Assembly (NCBI RefSeq): GCF_001949145.1
Contig: NW_019091503.1
Span: 370,764 to 434,763 of the forward strand
Reading direction: 5' to 3'
Source: Acanthaster planci
Taxonomy: Eukaryota; Echinodermata; Asteroidea; Valvatida; Acanthasteridae
DNA length: 64,000 nt
The notes under the pieces are model-generated. The model made no database searches. It saw nothing but the letters and a program-made list of their open reading frames with translations, and was not told the origin of the DNA. A program made the position numbers and the translations under genes. Below, piece after piece: positions 26,139 to 40,387 of the stretch. Every line of letters begins with the position of its first letter. The first letter of the stretch is position 1.

Positions 26139-28425
26139 CTTAGCAATGGAGGCTCCTTTAGTTTGAAACGCTTGTTCACGAACAATGAAATGCACCCTTT
26201 ACGTTGCATCGCTACCAACAAAATGAACAGCCCCCACCAATATGATTCGTTTCAATTGATGATGGGGTGCCTCTTTTAATTTTTTTGTATTTCTCTTCGC
26301 TAAACGATTGCCTAGAGTCCGTAATGATCAAACACCTGGCTACCTACAGCCTTGCCCAAGGCTACCCAAGTATTGATTATAGCTTTAATTTCGCTTGTAC
26401 ACTGAATGCCCGTAACGTTGTAACTCCGACGCACTTCCTATATGCAAGCACAGAGTTTTTACATGTACTATGACACGACAGAGGGCGCTAGGTGGCGCGG
26501 TGTTTATAATTCCAGTACGGGTAATACATGCATATATCACATGATTTCTATGGATAGATAGTGCTCATGCGGCGTTTAGACCCCTCCCACTGCCCCACCT
26601 TACGCGTAATTATTGGACAGTGCTAGCCACTGTCCATTGCACAGCGCGCGCACGTGCGCACAGTCTTGGCAAAGGCGGGCTTGTGATGTGCGTGGGGGTA
26701 ACACGTAACGATTTAGTAGAACCTTTTTGCCCCTGTTCGTAAACCAGACCTATTTGACCAGACCTAGAGTGGATGTTTACAATGTGTAAGGTCAAGACCT
26801 AAATTATGTTGAAGTTAGTCATGGAGGATATTGTTTGAAGTTTTTGAAGGAAACCAAATGGACTTAATTTGCGTCCCAAACCAAACTCTGGAGCTGCTCA
26901 CAAATTTTGCTTTGTTTGTTTGTTAGCACCAAGCCAAGTTTGTCTTTCGGAACAAGGAGGATTAAATGTACCCATCAGGGCTAAAGTACATTAAGTGAAA
27001 GTATAAGGAAGCTTATGATTTATGAATTATTTCTTTTGGGGTGCTTGAAATTATAGGTCAACATCCTCGATGGAACACAGGGAAAAGAACCGTTTCCGAT
27101 CTTGAATAAAGGTCATAATTTCATCTCTATACACCTGTCTAGCCATGTTATATGGTATATACTCCCTTTTACAAGCAGTCGTATACTAATTTTGGGGAAA
27201 TAGGCAACCCAGGTGATTATTTGATACCATAAAAAGACAAAAGTAGAAAGAGATTCTCTTTAGACAAGATGGCCTCTTAAAATATGAACATATAATATTC
27301 CATCAATTATAGCTTATACTAATTATAAAGGTTCATAATTTACATTTTGATTAAATACAGAAATTTCCCTTTATCCGTTAATTGTTTTATGGTTCAAAAC
27401 TTAAATACAAGATACATCGTCATCCCTCTTCACCTTGCGTATAAAAAGGAAAAGATACTCAGTGTGGTTTGATTAAAACTTATTTCATGCATGGTAAGTG
27501 AAAAGAGGTCAACTCTCTCGTAGTTTATGTCTTAACGCGCGAAAGCATAAATGATGATAACAATGTATGTACGAACACAAAGTGATGCCCAGAAACCATT
27601 TCGTTTTTATGGAGGGTGTCGCCAACACTTACAACGGAGAATCTTTTAAAGTCAAGAGACAGCAAAATTGGTTTTCGCCTCAACTTCGAAGTTAATTACG
27701 TTTTCAGTAATCTAAAAAATACAAAATTTTATAAAGTAAATAATACTTGAGACATATGTAAAAAGCAACAGTGAAATCTACACATAGTCGCCATAAAATC
27801 GAGTATACAAGATTAGGATATACCAAAATAATAGTTTATCTAAACAATTAGTGTTGTCAAAACATGCACCATATATTTTTCCCATATACATTATAAGCCT
27901 CAAGTTGTCGCCACAAACTAAATTCCTGAAATCACAAATAGCAAGCGATTGCCAACATTCTAATTACTGTTATATCATTGATGATCAAATTTACTTTTTA
28001 CGTAGCGTCAAAGATCCGAATCAGTGACCCAACTCATAGCTAGCAACATCTACGTATTATCTGTGTATTTAACATCTAATATTAAACGCAGTCCCACAAA
28101 ATGAGAATTCTGTGTAAAGACTCCATTTTTATCCTTGTGATTCAAAGTGTTATAACAAACCTGAGAGCCCGTGGTTTCAAAGACCACAAGTTATGAATAC
28201 ATTTGTACGGAACTAACATGAACAACACATTTAGGTGTTCTACTGGAGCACAGTCTTGAGAGATTGAGAGGATGCATTAGAAAGTCTTGGCTACGGCTGG
28301 AAGCTACACAAACGTATGTGGGAATGTCGCTGCAGCCGTTAGGCAATGGCTAGCATAAGCACATGCGTTAAGGTAACCGTAGCCAAAATGGTTGGAGGCA
28401 ACCTTTAATACATCAGTTCAAGTCC

Positions 28426-31400
28426 TCACAGTTTGGTATTGAACTCTTTCAGCGTTGGGTGATACTCCGTGCCAGCATCGGTTAGGAAGTCCTTGTTATC
28501 ATTACCGTGGAGTCGATCCATGGCAGCGAGTCGTTCACGAGACCGGTAATGAACGATGCCCGCTCCAATGGAATCACCAGCTACATTGACAGTGGTACGG
28601 ATCCGATCTCTGCAATAAAAAAATACTGGTGAAGATATAGGTTGAAATCCAGTTTTATTGTATGCCATTGCACAATAAAAAACACGCGTGGGCTGCAATC
28701 GTCGGCCTCCGTAGTTTTCCCCAAAGCTTTGGCTGGCCAATTCGGATATGATATTCAAATGACTACTTACAGGAACCAATCAATGACGATGATGAGTGTG
28801 ACGTCTTCAGCCGGGAGACCAACTGCGTTGAGTACAATAACCAGTGTGACAAGGCCTGCTTGCGGTACACCCGCAGCACCAATACTAGCCAAGGTGGCTG
28901 TTACACTGTAACGAGATTAACAATTCGCTCTGAGTTTCAAACCGTAACTGATCGGTGCACCAAAACATACGTCTGATACCCCAAAGAAAGCTATAATGTG
29001 CCGTTACGCTTTGTGCAGCACAACCATACAGGAAGGATAGACTTCCTCCATTCACCGGCTAATAAGGCCTTTATTTACACATTACAAGGGAAACAATGAC
29101 TATCTGAAAGAAGAGGACTGACGCCCTTTTACGTATAATGAATTTTACTTAAAGGTTTTTTTGGGTAAAATAATCGTTAAAAAGGTCACAACGACTACAG
29201 AACGCATGACAAAGAGTTTTCAGCCTCCAGTCTCATTCCCAGGGGGCGGCGAAGAGGGAGGCTCCCTAACTTAAAAGCTCTACCTATTTGGCTTGTCCGT
29301 TTGTTTACACTGTGTGATCAATAAGCTTAAGATGCTATCTGCTTAATCTCTTGTTGATCGAAACTCTTATCTCCATAGGAGTTAGTTTTAACCTAGAAGA
29401 CTTTGAAAGAGGTCCTTGTTTTTATTAAAAAAAATATCTGATTTCAGATATCCTCTTTAACTATTTTACAACCTTAATCGTGAATAATGACTGCAGCGTC
29501 GTGCAGTAACATTATTATTTGTTGAATAGCGCCCCTCGCTTGTTTACCTTTGGATAAGGGAGAGCACCTTGCACGGACACGTCGAGCGTCATGAAAAAAG
29601 AGAACTCCGAAGGAGTAGTCGTGGACATTCTGTATCGTGAAATTTCATATCCCTGACTCCACAAGTGTCGGTAATTATATTATGAACAGTTATTCTACAT
29701 TTGGGTCTTGTGGGGGGGGGGTTAGGGACATACGTAAGCATTATTTCAGGGGGGTTTAAAAAACGTAGGTTTGGATTGCATGCACATGTGTTTACTTGCG
29801 TTATGTGCGTTGTACATGTACTTCATGTAAGCCATCATTGTGCATTGTGCTTAAGGCGATTTATTTTATTTTTTTCCTTTCATATAGTGAACCTCAGTTA
29901 CTCGCTCATTCACAATGATGGTATAAGGCGCGAGATGGCAAGATGTCATCATTTGAAGTTTTTTGAATAAACAAATGGTGGATGAACAACTGCAGAAGTC
30001 TGTATGGTGTATAAATTGAGTGTTCAGACGTGGAGAAATTTATATGTGACAGTTACAATGACCACTGAAAAGCTTCAAACAATAATCACTGGGTACAATG
30101 GTACAATATATGCTGTGCACATCCTGCATTTGTACGTGTAATGTGATCTACACAGATGGTTAGGTCACAAATATTTTCTACTCAATAGAGAGTTGAAACT
30201 GTGCTTCACTTTTCATGAAGATTTTGTGCGCATTCATTGTCAAATTCTTAGGTGTGTGTGCAACCACAAAATTCTGGGTAACATCCACAAAAATCTTCTC
30301 GCCATTTTACTGCGCTGGTGCCATCACATTTGTCACTCAATAAATACACTTGTAACAGGGTGAACATCCCGGCAATTCAAACCCACAGAAACACCTCACA
30401 CTGTACATATGTGGCTATTTTCATATCCTGGACAAACTTGATCAGGCTTTGTACCTACTTGTACCACTTATCTCACTTTACCTAACGGTTATGACAGTAG
30501 CCACGTCCATTTCCAAATTGTTGACTTGGGCGATAAAGATGGCGGCCACTGCTTCGTAGAGAGCGGTTCCATCCATGTTTATTGTAGCACCAATTGGTAG
30601 CATGAAGCGTGTGACACGCTTGTCTATGCCATTGTTCTGCTCAAGACAGTTAATGGTCAGTGGTAACGTGGCCGAGCTGAAATAAAATGAGATTGTACAG
30701 ACAGTTCATTCGAGGGATATTTCGTGAAGTTATTTTCGAGCTTTCCTCGTTGCTTTGCTTAATATTAAAACTCTGCTTCTGAATGGCAGCCTTGTCCTGT
30801 TATACTTGTGTCATCAGGTCGATGACGGTATTATGACCGATCTAAATATTGTCAGATGTTGTTCTAGTTCCATTAAACTGCTCGTTATTAAACACTCAGA
30901 CAAGACATTGTTAAATGCACAAAACAAGACGCCAGTATTTCCTACCTTGAAGCAGTGGCAAAGGCAGTCATCAGCGCTGGTGACACACCTTTCATGAAGA
31001 CAAAGGGATTCTTACGAGTGAAGATGACAAAGATAAGAGGTAAAATAATGAGTCCGTGGATGAGAAGACCAGAGATGACGGTTGCCGAGTACAGGCCAAT
31101 CTGACTGAAGACGGTCACCCAGTCATCCATGTCTAGAATCTTACCAAGGATGAGGAAGAAGATTCCAATGGGGGAAATCCTGTAAAGGTGATCAATCAGC
31201 AAAAAGGCATATATCAATCACATAGATTCTCGGAATAAGACTGATGCACAGTTTGATTCCGCACTAAGCAACTGAAGCGTTGTGTCTGAAGTCCCTGTCA
31301 TAGGTTCAACATAGCACACACTCAGTTTTACAAAATCGCAAATTAAATCTCCACCCACTATTCAACCCATTCTTGCAAGGCATTGTCGAATATTTTTAAA

Positions 31401-34400
31401 TTACCCGTTTTTTAAAACCTGAAACAGTACTCTCATTCTTATGGTGACTATAATCGCAGTGCCTTTTTACGCCATGAATGATATTACAACTTGAAGAACT
31501 GTACAAATCTGATAATTGTTATTGTCCATTTAGCAAAGTAGTATGGCGTCTGTTCAATCGACCAGGAACCCCAAGGGTGTCTCAATTGTCTAGCTGCCTC
31601 TTTGAAGGACACCTGAGTATGGAATGGCTGCAGCCAGACAGCCAGCGGCTTCTACAGGCACTTATTATTGTCAGCAGCATATCGCCCTTGAGTCTGTCGC
31701 CACCCAGTGTAATTAAGCAGGTTAGTATTCTTACCAAATGATGCAGCAAACCAGCCTCATAATAGTCTCCATCATAGAGTTGGAGAAGGCTTTGAGTGGT
31801 TCTCCCTCCGGCCCCATACGACCCAGCACAATACCCAAGGCACAGGAGAACACTACCAGGCCGAGTACGTTGCTTCGATCCTGGTACCCGCCCACGGACA
31901 CCAGTGTGATCTCAGGCTCGAGTGTGGTACCCATAGTAACGCCGTCTTCGGTCGTCATGGTCCCAGATTGGTCATCCACCATCATCTCTGGTGTCTGAAC
32001 AGTCTTGTACTGTATAAAATACAGAATAGTTGCCTGTTAGTTCAATATTCAATTTTGGAGTTGAGCGTGGAGCTACTCCTTATTTCAGCCACTGTTGACA
32101 CTGGTCCCGATGGACAAACCTTAAAACTTTAAAATCAACAAGAATAATTGAAGGTAGGCAAAAAAGATAAACATTAATAATGATGAGACGGAGGAAAGGG
32201 AATGCATTCTTAGCCCTAAAAGCGCAAAGAGGGGACTAAGAGAGTAATACGCATGGCGCTCGACTGTAGTTTCAGTTTCTCCATTTTATCACCAGCTAAG
32301 AGGCAGTGTGGACAAAGTGGACAGGCCCCAATACTCCGATGACCTTTGACTTTACTCACTGAACGGAAGCAGGCCTCCACAATATTTGGCGGGAACATGT
32401 TTCTGAAATCAAAAGGTGAAATAAGGAACAGTTGTCACTTCATCAACAACGTCGCACACACACTTTTAACTGCGCCAAGCGGGCAAAATAATCCTCTATC
32501 AAAGGTCAGACTTCAATCTATGCTGCCTCTTGTTCAAACCCTGAATCATCAGCTGGGACCGATGGGGATGTCACCCATCAGTAACCAGGTGGATTCTGTT
32601 TTCTTAGGGATCGGTGTATTTGCGTACAGTAACTACCACATTTTAAAGTTTTTGTTTCTTTTTCATTTTTGCCCTGCTCTAAAGCAAACCCCATGTGGAC
32701 CTACTATGTTTATATCATAAAAAGCTGTCACTGAGCTACTGTAGAGAAAAAACGTTAATCGTCTTTTTTGGGAGGTGATGAATCTTCGAGGTTTTATTTT
32801 AGAACGCATTTGCCAACACCGGTATCGTAAACAAAACATGCTTGAAAACGAAACATGCTTGAAAAGAGTGCCCCGATGGTAATCGTGATTCCCACTTCAT
32901 TCAAAAGCGGGTAAACACGAAGTCGTTTACAGAACCAAAGTCCTTACGTCAACAGGTCATTTGACTGGAGTTAAGGAAAAAGTGTTTGTGGCTGTTTCTT
33001 TGCAGATGACAGTTAATACTTTTGCACTGCAATGACCCTGTGGGCCACGTCATCAAAAAGTAATAATTCCATGTTTCACTTTTCCCCTTGAAAGCAACTT
33101 TTACTACTATATTAATTTAGAGTCGATTATATTTATCAATCCAAGCCAGACTTCTTGTCATCAAAAAATGGAAATCAGCTCCCTCTATTAACGAAATTAG
33201 GGGCAAACTTGGAAGGACACCAATATTGCTGTCTCTTCATCGAGGTAGAGAAGATGACAAGTGTATCAATAAGTACCAAAGCCAATAACTCTTAGAAGCC
33301 CACGACCTTAAGGTCCAAATCAGGGTTCTTTGTCTACAGACATTTGCTGATCAGGGCCAAGAAGAGACCTTCAAAGTCAAAAAGCCAATCTCTCTGGCAC
33401 TTTAAACAAAGACTCTCCTTAACAATGATACAGCTTTAAGTAGGCCTATTTTTATCAGCAACATCAGTGAATGGTTTTAATTCCAGTGTTATTCCAGTTT
33501 CCTTGAAGCTACGGTCAACAACCGCGTCCTCTGAGTGATATTTGAAGCGTTTCACTTAACTGGCACCTCTTTCAAAATATGCACAATTAAGTGGCTTAGT
33601 TGCACGAGGTATAAACCCTTTTCTTGTTTGCAAACATTGCGTTTTGAACAGGCAGCCGAAGTTGCAGGAAAAAATGTCTTTGGAAATACTTTCTTCCGAA
33701 AACGTACATCTTGCTATTAGTGTGAAAGAGCAAGGTATTAAAATGTTCTTGATTTTTTATTTCAAAAGCTGAAAAGGATTTTTTAAACACTCGGGAATTA
33801 TTATGCTTCTGCTTTTGAAGTGACGACAAGCTGTAGTTTGCGTTCCACTGACTGGCAAAAGCTAAGACGGAGGCCCAGCAATAGAAATTCTATAAACAGA
33901 AGTGGGACCAAAATCTGATTACGAATTTCGTATGCGGCCCGTTGGGGCTTTAGTTTACCTTAGCAGATCCAGTATGGCGTCCGCTGTGTTGACATACTCC
34001 GTGTTGCCAGATCGATCAATATCCGTGGATTCTTGTCGATTGCCTGGTTGTATTGACATCACCATGACAATGCCAAGGACTACAGCTATGAATGTTGTAC
34101 TGAAGTAGTACACCAAAGCCTGCAGAGTGGAAGTTGATATTTCAGATACAAATGACTAAAACTGAATATGGAAATATATTTAAGCAAAGGTATTTCTTAA
34201 TGAATATAAGTATATCTATTGCCATATTTGCAGTATTTTTTTATTAAAGATATGGTCCTCCTTTTCGAAAGAATATTTAAGAAGCTACAGGCTAAAACGA
34301 TGAAAACGGCACCTGTGTATATGCATGACTGGATCTGCCAGAGGTAATACATTTGTTACTGATGTGTCAGTTAATTTCAGTTTAAACACAATACAAAATT

Positions 34401-34874
34401 TCCACCTCAGTTCTGGAAAGTCGACGTTCTTGTACTAATTTACCATCATGTGGTAAATGGCTGGTATAAAAACTGCAGTGAGGGAGCAGTCAGGAAACTT
34501 ACCTTAAGGCCGAGGATTCCAGACATACGTTTGTCAAGAGAAGCCATGCCTGACACCAGACTTGAAACCACCAAAGGTATGATGACCATCTTCAGCATGT
34601 TTAAGAACAGGGTACCAGGGAAGGCGATGTAGGATATCTCCTTGGACGTAAAAGTCAGATCTGTCCCCAGCTTGATAAAGAAACCCACTCCGAGGCCGAG
34701 AAGAAGAGAAAGCAGAAGAAGAACGACTAGGAGATTACGGCGAAGAAAACCAACGCAGCAGGTACGCCAGGAGGTACGACGCCTTTCTGAGGAGGTGTCA
34801 GACATTGCTTGGGTGTCTACCAGATCTACCATGGCAGCATCAGTATCCTTCATCTCAGACAAGTGGGTTTCCAT
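28426..34874 (-). CDS. Excitatory amino acid transporter, copy B (canonical)
   Basis: An SLC1-family sodium-coupled acidic amino acid transporter of the plasma membrane. Eight coding exons join in phase on the minus strand: 34503-34874, 33959-34119, 32360-32402, 31735-32009, 30946-31179, 30482-30676, 28771-28905 and 28426-28609, giving 532 residues. All the key sites are normal: ASSSATLP in hairpin 1, GATINMDGT in segment 7 (NMDGT at 395-399), [13 protein letters not shown] in hairpin 2 and [18 protein letters not shown] in segment 8 (Asp473, Arg476, Asp484). The Arg two residues after DR predicts dicarboxylic substrates. Six of eight exons equal copy A exactly in length after the first; only exon 4, in the extracellular loop, differs, by 12 bp. 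An acceptor just before the ATG implies a 5' UTR intron; a possible noncoding exon with a good minus-strand donor ends near 36748. Intact and probably functional; I do not assign a specific EAAT number. Confidence 0.93.
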
Positions 34875-37600
34875 CTTTTGCTGAACCAGTGTCTCAATTT
34901 AAATTAATCTGAACAAGTAAAAAAAATAATCGTAATCATTTTTTTTTTCAAAAAAATGATTACGCCTGACAAAAATCATTCCCACACTCCCCGTCCGTTC
35001 TCTGGCCTGTCGTATCCGCCTGTCTATTCCTAAACACTGACGACAGTTTTTGATGGGAATTAAAATTCACGACGTATATACTTTTGGAGAAAAATTTCCA
35101 GAAAAGATTCGAATCCAACTTTTGCTGAACCAGAGGACGAATTTTTTTGCCATCGACGTTACCAAATACAGCCTTATCATTCATGGGTGTGAAACGGCGG
35201 GAGCTTGTGTAAGTGATGATTGCGTAAACCCACAGAGAAATAAAACAGGTCTCAACAAATATTTGCTTGAGGACGTAGTTTTCACGAAGACAAACAATGT
35301 TATTGAGTGACCCTTTTTCGATGTTTACCCAGTGGTGCATCAAGATCTTAGGGGTTGCGAGAATTTGTTCTACAAATTATATAGTCAAGTAATTTCATCC
35401 GTAAAAGGCTCCTCACGCACCCCAACAAAAGTTGGTGGTACTATTTCTAAAATGAAGGTTTTGAAGGTCACACACAACGTGAAGTTATTCAGAGCTGCTC
35501 ATGCCATTAATAGAGAAAATAGGCCCTTGAAAACCTTGTACAGAATAGATAGATGTGAAACTATAACGTTCTCGGTCCCAGCATCCTCACCAACAAACAT
35601 ATGCTTGGAGGATGTAGTTTTCACGGAAACAAACAAATGACTTCATCCCTTTGTCAATGTTGACCTTGTGGCATTTCCACGTCTCGGTTCGGGGGAGGGG
35701 GTCATGAAAAGAACTCTCAATACCCCGCTAAGCAAAACGGTAGTACTCTTTCTAAAATTCTGCCGCTTTCAATTCCCAAAAATAGCAAGCAAGGCACACG
35801 ATTGCCCCACTACACTTATAAACACACATATAAAAGAAACAATTGTTCCAAGCTGGACACGCTACTTTGTTGACGCTGTCCTTCAAGTTTTTTAGTGTTT
35901 GAAGTTGTTTCACAAAGATTTCACAAAGCTTCCAGCAAGCAAAATTGAAATTACTGACCCGTAAAAAGCAACGATATTTTTAGAGTATGCAAAAGCACTT
36001 TTAACCCTAACAAACCGGGTTATTTTGGCCCATGCTACACGGGGGACCGGAGGAGTGGATTGTACCCCCAAAGAAATCCGCTGTGCCTCTCCTGATTTTT
36101 AAAAAACTTAGCATACATGTACAAACGCTCCATTTTAAATGTGAAGTTTGAACTCAATCAAACGTACGGTTTTGTTGATACGGTCATTTAAAGATCAAGG
36201 CTACATGTCCACTTGCGTTGAGCACCACAGTAGATCAGTTCATTGGCCTAACCGTCTCGGCAATATGTGCGCTGTGCAAGAACAGTATGTCCGATTCTTA
36301 CAAAATTAGTGTCAAAATGACTGCAAAGAGTTACTCTAAAAGCTCCTAAAGGTTCAGCTCCTGAAAACAATGCACTGTGGTGATACCAGGAATTTGTTGG
36401 GGCGGCTCCTTTAGGGTTAATATAACCGATGGTGAAAAATGAAATCCTAGAGTTGAGTCGTTCAGGTGTGAATAGAAGTTCCCTCGAATTCCTTCAAGCA
36501 GTCATCTTTATGCTAAATGATACCGATGAATCCGATTATAAATCATAGCCTCTTATTATCAAGAACCCAGATATTAGACACCGACACTTATAACACAAAC
36601 TTCAACTACACACACCTTGCTTCAACAAGAGTTTTTGATTCACACACAACTGCCTCTTTCACTGCTTCTTTAAGCACCACTTGCTAAATTCAACTTTTAT
36701 TTTTCTTCGAGTTATTCATTTTTAGACATAAATTTCATTCAGCTTACCTTGAACCTTCGATACGTAACTGGTTCAGACGGGCACTGTTATAATCAGAGCT
36801 TTGCCGGCTGAGGTTTCCTATTAAACTGTCTCGTGTTGCGTTCACATTGGCTCCATCACAGCAATTTGATATCCATCCGCACTACTACGTCAACAAAATT
36901 TCAAAGGAATTGTTGAACCAAGTAAATGCTGCCCTGTCTTTTATTTGACAACTGTGCTTGACTTTGTTTCCTTTAGACAATCCTTGATTGATCCAAATTA
37001 TTGATGCCCTTGGAAGCTGTCGCTGCCTATGTAAGTTGAGCCGTGTGGTGTATATTTTTGGAAAAAGAATTGTGATGCAAAGTGTCGTCTGGACAATTGA
37101 TCAGGTCGAATCTCATCGTAGGAGGGTAATCAGGACTTCGTATTGCTGTTATTGGCAAATGACAAAAGAAGCAGCGCCAGTGTTTATGAAAAGCAACTGC
37201 TGACTCATCGTTTAGCAATTTTCTGCATGTCATTAAGAACACATGTTTCAAACTGGCTTCAGCTTGTTTAAATTTAAGAAATCAATTTGTCTTCTGCAAA
37301 AGACTTCCTTCTGTTACATGAATTTTGTGCAAGTAATCATTTTTTCTTCCAAGCGCCCTCTAGCGAAAGATTAGGATTGGCGAACAGTTAGATACTCCTG
37401 TGTATTGATTGTGGTTTACATGAAAGCAAACTCAATCTTCGACTCTCACTTGTAGTTCGTTTTCTTTTTCCGAAATGAGAAAACTAATACCATTGATAAT
37501 CACAAATGTCACTTCATACTCATGCTTGCATCTAGTCCATCTTAACGTACAGAGCCTGTCAACAGGTGTCAATAGGTGAATTTCGAATTAACAATGTGAT

Positions 37601-37932
37601 TATATAACGGGTTTTGCCCTCACCTAACGTATATATTAATAACAACTCAGTGCTTGTCCGAGAGCTTGCGAAAAAAGTCACAAGCTAACTTGGGTGGAAC
37701 TCAGCTTACCAGTGCTAACGTCTTAACCACTCGACCACCGAGTTTGCCGGGGTCTGCTGGCCGGTCCGAGTCAGGTGAAGCAGCGTGTACCGCGAACTAT
37801 TTTCAAGATGTAGGAGGTCGTAGGAGGTCCTACTCGAGTAAGCTTGTGACTTTTATTGCAGCTCTCGGACAAGCACTGAGTATACAGTGTTTATTAATAT
37901 ATACGTTGGGTAAGGGCAAAACCCGTTATATA
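37601..37932. mobile_element. 332-bp foldback element with a tRNA-like core
   Basis: Arms at 37601-37686 and 37841-37932 are reverse complements with only a few mismatches and small gaps, both ending TATATAACGGGTTTTGCCC when read inward. The unique middle holds, on the minus strand, TGGTCGAGTGGTTAAGACG (37719-37737), a strong match to the A box and D arm of a class II (Ser/Leu type) tRNA, and AGTTCCACCC (about 37692-37701), a B-box match. No anticodon arm separates them, so it is not a tRNA gene. No protein is encoded: a non-autonomous element. Confidence 0.85.
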
Positions 37933-40211
37933 AATTATAAACACCCCAAACGCAAAAATACATCTTGATAACAGTGTGATCTCAAACTGTATTTTTTTCT
38001 CTTTGTCAGAACTCTTTGCTCGTACTAAAAATCCTGGTGACGGCACATTATTTGCGCTCGTTAAAAGTTAAAGAAAAACCAAACAGACAAATAATCAATT
38101 GACTATTTTGGATCATATTTTTATGCGTCTGTAGGCCTATGCCATCCACGACAATGGTGTACTCTTATTTCCAACTTTGTTATTCCTGACAAAGCAATAA
38201 ACACGGAAAGCTTTTGGCCTTTGAGATTCTGGGCGATTTCTGCACGGGGTCCCGGAGGCGCCATCTGATTGTGAGGGGATTTATTCCTAATGTTGACGTC
38301 ATCACTGAGGGACAAGGATCACCAGGGTGCGGCCTTCTGTTCTACCCACCATGGGCTCAAAGCTTAGTCACACCTTACTCTAGCGCCCCGAAGAAATTAT
38401 CTAGGACCTTTTGGACTGGAAAACCTGACAGGTGTGGCATGGAATGAGACTGCATTGCTCATTTGACGTGCTTCTGCCAACATGAATTGGAGGATCAAGG
38501 AACAAGCTTTCTGAAAAAGTACGAATATTTCTTTTATTCTTTACTAACTGGATGGGCTGTATTCAATAAGCCTCGTGGTATATTGAACGCATTTAAGTTC
38601 CTTTTAATAATATTGTAGTGAATCTGTACATTTGAATTTTGTGTCACTTTGAGTTTTATGAGGATTAACAAAACGTACATTCAGTTCTACGTCACGTGCA
38701 ATTATGTTGTATTGTTTCATTTTGTTCCATCTCAGAATCAAGATGCTGATTCTTCTAACGGATGATTACTGCAACTTACACGTTAGACAGTACTGTAGGC
38801 AATTGACCCACCCGTCTGGGATTTCAGTATGGCTTCAATCTTTTATTACTCAGAGGGTACAGTCGGCAGCTGGTCCTTCAAAACATCAAGGGAGATGTTA
38901 CCCTGAAATCGTGGACTCAAGGCTCGCTGAGTAAATTCAAAGCTGGTTTAACTGGCGGGAATTTTCTTTCGCACACGCAATGGGCCCGGAGCTTGACCAA
39001 AGAGAGGACGCAATTTTTCCCAGAAACTACGCGTCGCTGGTTCACGAACAACTATGAAACGCAAACGTTGCAGTCTCGCTACCAACAAATTGAGCACTCC
39101 CAACCAATGGCTCTTTTCAACCGATGAGGGCGTACTTGTGGGACTCAAGGATATCACTTCCTCAGTCGATCAAACACTTTTGCTCTCATCCAAAAATGTT
39201 TGATATGCTGCAATTCCTTCCCCAAAAGAATGGGACATTGTGAAATTTTCCCCTGTGTCATTTTCAATCAGTACTGCTGTTGAATGCTCAGAGCTTAAAG
39301 AGAACAAAATCCCCTAACGTTGCTAACATTGCAGCAATGACTGGGAAATTACGGGGTAAGAATTTAAAAAATCTTCCTGCAGAACACTCTCTATTTTAAT
39401 GTACTTATTGCGTAATATTAAGGACGTTACGTAAACGTGGTAATAACCCTCATTACTGGTGCTGTGATCGAAAAGCCGCAAATGCAACGACTAACGGGAA
39501 TTGCACAGAGTACAAAATGAACGATTTATCCTTCGGATGAATTATTTTCGACGAATTCTAATTCCCAGTTAACGTACTATAGTACTCGGTTGTATTTGTG
39601 GTTTTACGCTCTTTTGCTGCAAATATCCACCTTTTTTCGTAGAATATCTTATCTACAATGAATGACGTTATTTGCGAATGAGTGCAAACACAGACAGATA
39701 TTTAATAATGAAACTATGGTAACACCCATGCGACTGGCAATGACGATCGTGACGAATTTCCGATCTTCAGAGAATCACAAGTCCAACTAATGGGCTCTAC
39801 TTTCACTTTCCTCACTGTTTCTTCAACCTCTCTAAAACGTATTATAAAATAGGTACATAATTACAGATGTCCAATCATTAGTGCGACTGCTACTGGACAC
39901 CGTTAGATACCGGATGGCGCAGTTCTTCTGTAGACGGTATACGAGAAAGACAAAGGGCGAGTCTTCGTACTGGTGTGCGCGGCGGGGGGGGGGGCTGTAC
40001 CCCGGCAGCTTGTTATGTTTGAGCCTCAATCTTCTAAGTAAGTGTTTCTACAGGCTACGTAACACGGATCTGTCCCCCCCCCAAAAAAAAGAGAAAAGGA
40101 GAGGGAAAAAAAGTGTACAGTTAATGCTGAATTTGTGAATTGTCAGCAACAGGAAATGGTTCCTAAACATAGATGTCGGAAGCTTTCGCTTGCCCAGCCT
40201 CACCATACGAA

Positions 40212-40283
40212 GTTGTACCCCTATAACGCACCCCATCCCTGAAAGTGTTGGTACCCTTATAACGCACCCCATCCCTGAGAGTG
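40212..40283. repeat. 36-bp tandem duplication
   Basis: Two abutting units share TATAACGCACCCCATCCCTG and differ at only a few positions. Confidence 0.85.
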
Positions 40284-40387
40284 TTGGAAGCTGCGTGTAC
40301 ATTATATTGGAGCTACATTGATGATTTGCTTCTGTCTTTCATCTGTTTGAATGTCAATTTCTATAACAAAAACAATGAAAAATACAG

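Larger units (their letters stand above)
17797..28425. other. Long gene-free stretch between the two transporter copies
   Basis: I found no convincing coding exon in about 10.6 kb. Open frames of up to about 130 codons (for example 20023-20373 minus, 24343-24651 plus, 25424-25810 minus) have no recognisable domain and no splice-consistent partners. The stretch does hold a 108-bp tandem repeat, a SINE-like head and a GA microsatellite, listed separately. The 5' UTR exon and promoter of copy A should lie near the left end but were not identified. Confidence 0.5.

Noticed and set aside
25939-26166. Open frame ending in alternating Arg-Glu
   Set aside because: The repeat peptide is the translation of the GA microsatellite.
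34642-34884. 80-codon plus-strand open frame, nearly identical to one at 17564-17806
   Set aside because: Both are the antisense of transporter exon 1. They are alike because the exons are duplicates.
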